47,563 nucleotides of DNA from positions 1-47,563 of the forward strand of contig JAPOYT010000043.1 of the NCBI GenBank assembly GCA_026706445.1, read 5' to 3'. The notes beneath the pieces are model-generated. The model saw nothing but the letters and a program-made list of their open reading frames with translations, was not told the DNA's origin and did not search any database. Position numbers and translations under genes: made by a program. Positions within the stretch are counted from its first letter, which is position 1, and the number at the start of each line of letters is the position of its first letter. This DNA comes from Chloroflexota bacterium (lineage in GTDB: Bacteria; Chloroflexota; Anaerolineae; Aggregatilineales; Phototrophicaceae). Positions 8,596-15,635 of this stretch are shown here, in pieces.

Positions 8596-9939
8596 ATGAT
8601 TCGCAAGTTGTGTCTCGCAATGTTGTTCGTATTGTTGTTGGGATTGCTGGCAGGCTTCGCCGTCGCGCAAGATGCCGTCAGCATCACCATCCGCTGCATA
8701 GCCAGCCCGCCGGAAGAAGATTGGCGCTGCAACAATTTCGCCAGTGTAGAAGCTGAAGTAGAAGCCGAACTTGGCATTGAAATTGAGTTGAACCTGATTC
8801 AGGACAATGCTAGCTGGGGCGACTACAAAAACGAGTTTGTGCTGGCTTCGGAAGCCGGTGAAGCGCCCGACATCGTCCTGTCCGGTCACGAAGATATCGG
8901 CGCCTGGGCGCCAGCCGGGTTCATTATCCCGCTGGATGACGTGATCCCCAATCACAGCGAATTCGAGGATATCGTGCCCTCGCTTTGGGATTCGCACGGC
9001 TACGGCGGTCAGATTTGGGGAATCCCGCAAGATGCCGAAGCGCGCCCGATATTCTACAGCAAGCTCTTGCTGCGCGACCTTGGCTGGAGCGAAGAAGATA
9101 TCGAGTCCTTGCCCGATCGCGTCGCCGCCGGCGAGTTCACCTTCGCTGATATGCTGGCGACGGCTGAAGAAGCCATCGAAGAAGGCGTCGTGGACAGCGG
9201 CAATGGTTGGTGGCATCGGCCAAGCAACGGTCCCGACTTCCTCTACTACTACTACGGTCATGGCGGTGAAGTCCTCGATATGGATGGCAACCTGGTCGTT
9301 GACCGCGATGCCTTGGTCGCCGCTTACGAACTCTTGGGCGGCGCGGTCGAATCTGGCGTGCTGCGCTCCGATATCATCGGTCTGGATTGGAGCGAAGTGT
9401 GGCATCCAACCGTAGGGCAAGCCGAAACTGTGCTCTTCGCGGCCGGCGGTACCTGGAATTGGCCCAATTGGTCGATCAATTATGTTGCCGACAGAGGCGG
9501 GGATGAGTATCTCTTCGAAAACATTGGGCTGACGCTGATTCCGGCGATGGGCACCGGCAAAGCCATCACATTGACGCACCCGCTGACCTATATGATCAGC
9601 AGCGGCAGCGAGCATCCCGATGTCGCCCTGGCGCTGATCGCGGCGATTACCACGCCCGAGCACAACAATAAGCATGCCATCGACAGCTTCCATCTGGGCA
9701 TTCTCAACGCGCAGCTGGAATCCGAGGCTTATGCCAATAACCGGCTATTGAGCAGCGCGCACTACATGCTTGACCATACGACCTCGCTGCCAAATCATCC
9801 GGGTTGGAACGCTTGGTCAGGCGCCTACTTCCTCGGCATTCAAGCCGTTGAGACGGGCGAAGCCGATGCCGCCGGCGCGGCCGATATCGCCATCGCGCAG
9901 ATGCAAAATGAGTTGGGCGACGGCATTGCCGTTCGCTAA
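8596..9939 (+). CDS. ABC transporter solute-binding protein, family 1 (MalE/UgpB type)
   Basis: Extracellular binding protein of 447 residues. A signal peptide covers residues 1-23 (hydrophobic LAMLFVLLLGLLAGF, cut after AVA); there is no lipobox Cys. The mature protein begins DAVSITIRC and shows family 1 hallmarks such as EAPDIVLSGHEDIGAWAPAG and the late PLTYMISSGSEHPDVALALI. GGAGGAAAG stands before the ATG. It is the first gene of the operon binding protein, permease, permease, ATPase, phosphodiesterase. The ligand is probably a sugar, a polyol phosphate or a glycerophosphodiester, judged from the phosphodiesterase at the end of the operon rather than from the binding protein itself. Confidence 0.9.
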   Translation: MIRKLCLAMLFVLLLGLLAGFAVAQDAVSITIRCIASPPEEDWRCNNFASVEAEVEAELGIEIELNLIQDNASWGDYKNEFVLASEAGEAPDIVLSGHEDIGAWAPAGFIIPLDDVIPNHSEFEDIVPSLWDSHGYGGQIWGIPQDAEARPIFYSKLLLRDLGWSEEDIESLPDRVAAGEFTFADMLATAEEAIEEGVVDSGNGWWHRPSNGPDFLYYYYGHGGEVLDMDGNLVVDRDALVAAYELLGGAVESGVLRSDIIGLDWSEVWHPTVGQAETVLFAAGGTWNWPNWSINYVADRGGDEYLFENIGLTLIPAMGTGKAITLTHPLTYMISSGSEHPDVALALIAAITTPEHNNKHAIDSFHLGILNAQLESEAYANNRLLSSAHYMLDHTTSLPNHPGWNAWSGAYFLGIQAVETGEADAAGAADIAIAQMQNELGDGIAVR

Positions 9940-9960
9940 TTCGCATTCGCGTACGTAGAT

Positions 9961-9986
9961 GTAGGGGCGACCTATTAGGTCGCCCG
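9961..9986. repeat. family A palindromic repeat
   Basis: GTAGGGGCGA start and a 21-bp palindrome with arms GGGCGACCTA and TAGGTCGCCC (9965-9985) around one T. It lies just after the binding-protein stop codon. In an operon such a hairpin could slow 3'-to-5' mRNA decay and help keep the binding-protein message abundant. Confidence 0.85.
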
Positions 9987-10010
9987 TCGAAACCGCCAAG
10001 CAGCAACGTT

Positions 10011-10058
10011 GTAGGGGCGACCCACTGGGTCGCGTAGACACTGACCGACGGTCGCCCA
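10011..10058. repeat. family A palindrome interrupted by repeat unit D
   Basis: GTAGGGGCGACCCACTGG is followed by 22 bp (10029-10050) containing unit D, then GTCGCCC. Removing those 22 bp gives a 21-bp family A palindrome matching the copies at 9965 and 18297 in length and ends. This is one of three sites where an empty site can be reconstructed. Confidence 0.75.
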
Positions 10059-10072
10059 CAGGCCAATGCCAC

Positions 10073-11056
10073 ATGTCCCAGCCAGATACCAATCCCAAGT
10101 CATCAGCCGCTCTCGTTCAGAGCCGCCGCAACGCCCTGAGATCGTACTTGAGCGCTTATGGATTTATGGCGCCGGCGGGCGTGCTCGTCATCATCTTCTT
10201 CTTGATTCCCGTCGCCATCGTCTTGTATTTGAGCGTCACCAATCTGGCGAGCTCAAACTTCACCTCTGACCTGGCGAAGATGGAATTCATCGGCTTGAAG
10301 AATTACCGAACGCTCTTTAACGATCAGTTTGCGCGCAAGATTTTCTTCAACACCATCTTCTATGTCCTGGTCACGCTCTCAATCTTTAATGTCGGCTTGG
10401 CGCTGATTGTTTCGCTGCTCACAACGCATATCGATCGCGGCGCCGGTTTCGTCTTCCGCGCGCTTTGGATATTGCCGCGCATCACCTCGCCTGTCGTCTA
10501 CATCCTCATTTGGAAGCGGATGAGCGCGGAAGCGCCCTTCGGCATCCTCAATCAGATTAACGAGGCTTTGGGTCAACCAACCTTCAACTACTTGTCGACG
10601 AATCCCTGGGTCTTTGTTGTTGTCGTGAACGGTTTCATTGGCGTTTCCTTCGGCATGATCATCTTCACTTCCGCTATCGAGTCGATTCCCAAGGACTTGC
10701 TCAACGCGTCGCTGGTTGATGGCTCGTCGAGGATGCAGCGCATCCGTTACGTGATCTTGCCTTTGATCCGCTGGCCGCTTCTCTTTGTGGTCACCTACCA
10801 GACGCTTTCATTGCTGACCTCATTTGTTGAAATCCAACTGTTGACGGATGGCGGACCCGGTCTTTATCGCACCGAGGTCTGGTCGCTGACGGCATATCAT
10901 CGCGCGCTTTCAAATTATTTCGGCAACGCGCAATGGGGCTATGGCTCAGCCTTCGCCGTTCTGCTGGTCATGATTGGGGTCGTGCTTGCTGTTATCTATA
11001 TGCGCGTCTTCCGCTTTGATGAGTTGATCGCCGAGCCGCGGGTGGAGGCATTATGA
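10073..11056 (+). CDS. sugar-type ABC transporter permease (MalF/UgpA-like)
   Basis: Integral membrane protein of 327 residues with six predicted helices, beginning with APAGVLVIIFFLIPVAIVLY at about 34-53. The EAA loop that contacts the ATPase is present late in the protein (LLNASLVDGSSRMQRIRYV, then LPLI). It forms the membrane channel together with the next gene product, whose start codon overlaps its stop by four bases (ATGA at 11053-11056). The length is typical of MalF-like subunits that lack the large periplasmic domain. In the proposed ugp-like order it holds the UgpA position. Confidence 0.92.
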   Translation: MSQPDTNPKSSAALVQSRRNALRSYLSAYGFMAPAGVLVIIFFLIPVAIVLYLSVTNLASSNFTSDLAKMEFIGLKNYRTLFNDQFARKIFFNTIFYVLVTLSIFNVGLALIVSLLTTHIDRGAGFVFRALWILPRITSPVVYILIWKRMSAEAPFGILNQINEALGQPTFNYLSTNPWVFVVVVNGFIGVSFGMIIFTSAIESIPKDLLNASLVDGSSRMQRIRYVILPLIRWPLLFVVTYQTLSLLTSFVEIQLLTDGGPGLYRTEVWSLTAYHRALSNYFGNAQWGYGSAFAVLLVMIGVVLAVIYMRVFRFDELIAEPRVEAL

Positions 11057-12630
11057 CGGCGCGCGATGAGCTCTTCGACTCTGGAAAACTGAAGGTCGAT
11101 GAGGGTCCGGCTTCGTTTGGGCAGGATATTGTTGAAGGGCTGCGGCTCGGCTTCATCAGCTTGCTCGCAATGCTTGTCGCCGCCTTCTTCTTCAGCGGGA
11201 TTGTCCATCCGCTCTTCGCCTTCGGCAGCGTCGAAGAGACAGTGATGGACGTTTTGACGCGCCTCGCCCTGCTCGCAATGCCTTTCGTCGCTTATATCGC
11301 CGCCGCCAGCGTCGCACGCCGTTATACGAGCGTCAATATCGCGCGGGCGCTCTTGCTGGCATCGACCAGTTCGATCATTCTGTATGCCGCAATATCCGCC
11401 GGGCATTATATTCTTGACTACGGTGTCTTTGCGCCGCGGCCATCCCTGGAGATGTCGCTCAGCCAGACGGAAGACGGCATTCGCGTCGATGCCATCGTCG
11501 CCGGTGGCGCAGCGGACGTCGCTGAAATCAAGGTGGGCGATGTCATCACGGCGATCCGGCGAGACCAGGTGGATATGGCCGCCTTCAACCGGCGCCTGAG
11601 CCAATCTGAAGAGGATGCGCCGCTTCGTCTGCGCTTCGCGCGCGGCGACGAAGAAATGCAGGAGACCGTCCGCGTCGTTCTGGTATCCGACAAGCACTTG
11701 AGCTTTTTGCTTCCCGGTCTGGCTCTGGGGCTCGTCTTCACCGTCATCATTGTATTCTTGCCCGGTCATTGGGCGCCTTATATCGCGCTTGTCGGCTTGC
11801 TCGCGCCCTTAATCGTCGGCTACCTCTGGGTCATCATTGCGACATTTTCATACCGTACGGAAGGGATTTTGCCACTGGACGGCAACGACAACCTGGGTGG
11901 CCTTACCTTAAAGAATTGGGAATCGATATTTGTCGGCAATATCGCTGGCTTGGAGTTTAATATCGTCCCTATTTTCTTGACCTCCCTGGCAATCGCCGTT
12001 CTTATGACCTTCATTGTGCTCTTGGTTTCATCAATGGCAGGTTATGCTTTGTCGCGGATGCACTTTCCCGGTCGGCGCTTTTTCCTCTCCTTCACATTGA
12101 TCCTTCACGGCTTCCCGGCAATTACCTTATTGATTCCCATCTTTTTTGTGCTGCTGCGGCTTGGGGAACTGCCCGTCATCGGCGATTTGGTCGGCTTCAA
12201 TACCATCGGCGGCATCGCCTTGGTTATGGTCGCGTTTCAGCTTCCGCTTGGCGTTTGGCTGATGAAAGGCTTCTTCGACAATATCCCTTGGGACATGGAG
12301 CGTTCGGCGCTGATCGACGGCGCCTCCCGCTTTCGCACCTACTGGGAGATCCTGCTGCCGCAGATTCGACCCGGTTTGCTGGCGCTGGGCATCTTCGCTT
12401 TCATCGGCGGTTGGAACGCGTACATCATTCCGGCGACTTATTCTATTGGCTCGGGCGTGAGCAACCTGCCGGTGTTTTTGGAGGAACTGATTGACGCGAC
12501 CGCGCCGGTGGATTGGAATCAAGTGGCGGCGGTGGGCTTGTTCCAATTGATACCGATCTTCATTTTCTTCATCTTCGCCCAGGAATATCTCTTGAATATT
12601 TACGCCGGCGGCACCAAAGGCAGTTCGTGA
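11053..12630 (+). CDS. ABC transporter permease (MalG/UgpE-like) with an N-terminal membrane-PDZ extension
   Basis: Protein of 525 residues, nearly twice the normal MalG length of about 280. The C-terminal part (about 241-525) is an ordinary MalG-type permease with the EAA loop ALIDGASRFRTYWEILLP at about 419-436. The N-terminal 240 residues are extra: predicted helices at about 31-55, 71-88 and 97-121, then a soluble segment at about 133-210, then a helix at about 216-236. The soluble segment reads as a PDZ domain: IVAGGAADVAEIKVGDVITA followed by a helix and LRLRFARG. PDZ domains bind C-terminal peptides, usually in proteases and sensors, and are not a known part of these importers. The side of the membrane it faces depends on helix count. 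The join is in one frame with no sign of error. Confidence 0.88.
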   Translation: MTARDELFDSGKLKVDEGPASFGQDIVEGLRLGFISLLAMLVAAFFFSGIVHPLFAFGSVEETVMDVLTRLALLAMPFVAYIAAASVARRYTSVNIARALLLASTSSIILYAAISAGHYILDYGVFAPRPSLEMSLSQTEDGIRVDAIVAGGAADVAEIKVGDVITAIRRDQVDMAAFNRRLSQSEEDAPLRLRFARGDEEMQETVRVVLVSDKHLSFLLPGLALGLVFTVIIVFLPGHWAPYIALVGLLAPLIVGYLWVIIATFSYRTEGILPLDGNDNLGGLTLKNWESIFVGNIAGLEFNIVPIFLTSLAIAVLMTFIVLLVSSMAGYALSRMHFPGRRFFLSFTLILHGFPAITLLIPIFFVLLRLGELPVIGDLVGFNTIGGIALVMVAFQLPLGVWLMKGFFDNIPWDMERSALIDGASRFRTYWEILLPQIRPGLLALGIFAFIGGWNAYIIPATYSIGSGVSNLPVFLEELIDATAPVDWNQVAAVGLFQLIPIFIFFIFAQEYLLNIYAGGTKGSS

Positions 12631-12657
12631 CGGGCAGCGCCTCGGAGTATTTATGCC

Positions 12658-13737
12658 ATGGAAATCAGAATCGACAATTTGACCAAGAAGTTCGGCGATG
12701 TGGTCGGCGTTGAAGACTTGACGCTGCATATCGACGATGGAGAATTCGTGGCTTTCCTCGGTCCGTCGGGCTGTGGCAAAACGACTACACTCTTGACCCT
12801 CGCCGGCATCTACAAACCGACTGAAGGCCTCATCCGCTTCGGCGATCGAGTCGTCAATACAGTGCAGCCGAAAGATCGCAATATCGGCATGGTCTTTCAA
12901 AGCTACGCCCTTTATCCGCACATGACGATCTTTCAAAATATCGCTTATCCGCTCAAATTGAAGAAGACGCCCAAAAAAGCGCAGAACGAACAGGTGCGGC
13001 AAGTCGCCAATGTGATGGGCATCGGCGAGTTATTGGACCGCCGCCCGGGCCAGCTTTCCGGCGGCCAGCAGCAGCGCGTCGCCTTGGGCCGCGCCCTGGT
13101 CAAAGAACCGGATGTGCTGCTTTTTGACGAGCCGCTGTCCAATCTGGACGCCCGCCTGCGCCTGACCATGCGCGGCGAGATCAAACACCTGCAGAAGAAT
13201 CTTGGCATCACCTCAATCTACGTGACCCACGATCAAGTTGAAGCGATGACCATGGCTGATCGCATCGCAGTGATGAACCTCGGGCAGCTGCAGGCTTTTG
13301 ACGCGCCCGATGAATTATACGATCGGCCGAAAACACTCTTTGTCGCCGGTTTCGTCGGCAATCCGCCGATGAATTTCATTGATGTCGATGTATCGCAGTC
13401 GAATGGACAGTGTGTGGCGGCGGCGGATTCGATTCAGTTGCCAGTGGGCAAGGAGCGCGGCGAGCCGCCGGCCGGCTACGCGGGTACGGTCGTTATGGGC
13501 ATCCGCCCGGAAGACATTACGATCGCCGACGATGGCAATGTCAATGGCGAGATTTTCCTGGTTGAGCCCTTGGGGCGGGAAGATCTGATTGATGTGCGCG
13601 TCGGACCGCACAGTTTTATCCTGCTTGCCGACACGGATAAGCAGCATCGCGCAGGCGAGCGCGTGGCGCTCAAATTCGACATGACGCAAGCGCAATTCTT
13701 CGATCCGCAAACTGAACGATCGCTGCTTTGGAACTAG
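12658..13737 (+). CDS. ABC transporter ATP-binding protein (MalK/UgpC type)
   Basis: Cytoplasmic ATPase of 359 residues. Motifs are complete: Walker A GPSGCGKTT (35-43), Q-loop Gln81 (VFQSYALYPHM), signature LSGGQQQR (133-140), Walker B LLFDEP (154-159) with D-loop SNLD, and switch His191. Residues about 240-359 form the MalK-type regulatory OB domain (MGIRPEDITI), typical of ATPases that energise sugar and glycerol-phosphate importers. GGAG at 12644-12647 serves as ribosome site. The last 10 bases overlap the start of the phosphodiesterase gene, which suggests coupled translation. Confidence 0.95.
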   Translation: MEIRIDNLTKKFGDVVGVEDLTLHIDDGEFVAFLGPSGCGKTTTLLTLAGIYKPTEGLIRFGDRVVNTVQPKDRNIGMVFQSYALYPHMTIFQNIAYPLKLKKTPKKAQNEQVRQVANVMGIGELLDRRPGQLSGGQQQRVALGRALVKEPDVLLFDEPLSNLDARLRLTMRGEIKHLQKNLGITSIYVTHDQVEAMTMADRIAVMNLGQLQAFDAPDELYDRPKTLFVAGFVGNPPMNFIDVDVSQSNGQCVAAADSIQLPVGKERGEPPAGYAGTVVMGIRPEDITIADDGNVNGEIFLVEPLGREDLIDVRVGPHSFILLADTDKQHRAGERVALKFDMTQAQFFDPQTERSLLWN

Positions 13738-15170
13738 CAAGCGCGCTGCTAGACGAGCAGGTCGCGAGCCTTTCGCGCTCGCCGCAGATCAATGCGGATC
13801 TTGCGCTAGCCCGGCGATACGCCCCGGTAATTCGCTTTGATCAGCGAGAACCTTTTCTTCCGTCGGCTGTTGGCTACACCGTATTTCGCAAATCCGCCAA
13901 TTCACTTTCTTTCCCGCGCGACGTGCCGGTGGACGACGGCATCGCCTTCGCCATTGAGTATGCAATCTGGTGGGATTGGGATATTCAGCATCTCTATGAG
14001 TTGGAACATATTTGGGTCTACGTTGACGGCGACGGGGCGCTGGCAAAGGCCGAAGCCAGTTGGCACGGGCGCTTCCACCAAATGTTGGATGAATATGAAC
14101 GCCTGCCCCGGCATGATGGGCGGCTGATGCTCTGTTCCGAAGCGGGCAAGCATGCTTTCGCGCCATCCCCGCAGTGGCTGCTGCAGCGAAAAGCGAAGAC
14201 GCTCGCCAGTTGTGGCGCGCGCGCCGGCGCGATGGCTGTGCATGTCACGCCGCTTTTTGAGAGCCTTATTCGTGATGAAACGCCGCTGAACAACCGACTG
14301 GTTCACACCTGGCTCGAGCGCCAAAGTTTCCAGCCGTCATTTGAATTTGACCGGGAGTTTGACCTCCGGAGCGCTGTCTTCGTCCCTTGGCAGTCGCTAA
14401 AGCAGTGGATTCCGCCGCGCGTATCGGGCCTGCTGGACGAACTGAAGCGGACGATCCCGCCATGTGAGCGCCGCGTCCTGCGGATCGCTCATCGCGGAGC
14501 GTCGGCTTACGCAGCGGAGAACTCGCTGGCTGCCATTCGCGCCTCGGCTGAATTGGGCGCTGACATGGTAGAAATCGATATCCGCGCGACCGCCGACGAT
14601 ATCCCACTGGTCATTCACGATGGCAGCCTCAAACGCACGCACGGCATCAGTGGCGAAGTATCGGACTTCACCTTTGAGGAACTGCGCGCAATGACGGCGG
14701 CCAGCGGCCCGATCGTCTGCTTCGACGAAGCGGTCGAATGTTGCCGTGAGCTCGACATGGGGCTGTACCTGGATATCAAGCGGCTCACGGATGGCGCCTT
14801 TCGCGCGATGTTCAAGTCGCTGGATCGTCACAACTATATGAAGTACACGATTTTCGGCTCCTTCCGGCCGGATTATCTGGCTGATATCAGAGCGGCGCGC
14901 CCCGATGCCAAGACATCGATCTTGTTCGGCGCCGTTGATATCGACCCGGTGAAGCTGGCGCAATCCATCAATGCCGACTACGTGCATCCCTGCTGGGAGA
15001 TGCGCGCCGACCAGCCACATAAGCTGCTGACGCCGGATTGGATCGCTGCTGTCCGCGAGGCGAACCTTGGAATCGTCTGCTGGCACGAAGAGCGCCCCTC
15101 AGAGATCGCGGCGCTGATGGCGCTCGGCGTCGACGCGATATGCTCGGACAAGCCTGAACTGTTGTTATAG
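13728..15170 (+). CDS. glycerophosphodiester phosphodiesterase with an extra N-terminal domain
   Basis: Protein of 480 residues starting at a TTG inside the end of the ATPase gene. The C-terminal part (about 246-480) is a GDPD TIM barrel: the catalytic His in IAHRGASAYAAENS, the metal acids in VEIDIRAT, the second His in VIHDGSLKRTHG, and a C-terminal strand with AICSDKPELL. It hydrolyses glycerophosphodiesters to sn-glycerol-3-phosphate and an alcohol. The N-terminal 245 residues are a separate domain (ARRYAPVIRFDQREPFLPS, then an aromatic WWDWDIQHLYELEHIWVYVD stretch) that I do not recognise for certain. The spacing is slightly reminiscent of Vps62/NPP1-like folds. No signal peptide is visible, so it is probably cytoplasmic, like UgpQ. 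Its place as last gene supports import of glycerophosphodiesters. Confidence 0.88.
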   Translation: MELASALLDEQVASLSRSPQINADLALARRYAPVIRFDQREPFLPSAVGYTVFRKSANSLSFPRDVPVDDGIAFAIEYAIWWDWDIQHLYELEHIWVYVDGDGALAKAEASWHGRFHQMLDEYERLPRHDGRLMLCSEAGKHAFAPSPQWLLQRKAKTLASCGARAGAMAVHVTPLFESLIRDETPLNNRLVHTWLERQSFQPSFEFDREFDLRSAVFVPWQSLKQWIPPRVSGLLDELKRTIPPCERRVLRIAHRGASAYAAENSLAAIRASAELGADMVEIDIRATADDIPLVIHDGSLKRTHGISGEVSDFTFEELRAMTAASGPIVCFDEAVECCRELDMGLYLDIKRLTDGAFRAMFKSLDRHNYMKYTIFGSFRPDYLADIRAARPDAKTSILFGAVDIDPVKLAQSINADYVHPCWEMRADQPHKLLTPDWIAAVREANLGIVCWHEERPSEIAALMALGVDAICSDKPELLL

Positions 15171-15635
15171 CAACGGCGCTCAGCAATGCTCAGCTGGTCA
15201 TTTCCAATATCAATGCGGACCTTGCTCTCCCTCTCGAAGCGGCGCGTCTGCGTGAACGCCTAGGGTGGGACGGGTTCGGGGTCAGGGCACAGAATCTGCG
15301 CCACAGTAGCAATAGCATCGGCAGTGTATCCTTTTCGGTTGAAACACAAAAAGCTTTACCACCGAGGACACCGGGAAAAGCGAGAGCGCCGAGAATTGTC
15401 TGCGAAATATGCCATTTTCTTTGTGTCCTTTGCGCCTTTGTGGTGAAGTTGGATTTGGCTCATTTGAATTTCAACCGAGTTCGATACACTACCCAATCGC
15501 CTCAACGATTTGAAAAAATCGGCGAAACTCGACATAATAGTGGTCAACAGTCACAGGTCGTGTCTCACGGCGTTAGGTTCACCTATCGAAAAGTGCCTCG
15601 CTGACTGGATATAAACAGATAGGGAGACACGAATC
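15171..15635. other. intergenic region with family B repeat and a short echo of the upstream gene
   Basis: No gene is visible. At 15209-15228 a 20-bp stretch (ATCAATGCGGACCTTGCTCT) differs by only two bases from the start of the phosphodiesterase gene (13788-13807). It may be a remnant of a duplicated copy, or chance. A family B repeat fills 15357-15448. AGGGAG just before 15636 is the ribosome site of the next gene. Confidence 0.5.
15357..15448. repeat. family B repeat, inverted pair
   Basis: The left end reads ACCACCGAGGACACC. The right end is its inverted relative, TTGTGTCCTTTGCGCCTTTGTGGTGAA in shortened form. Some 60 bases separate the ends. Other family B copies lie at 26294, 35389 and 37985. 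The layout suggests a small, inactive, palindrome-ended element. Confidence 0.6.
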
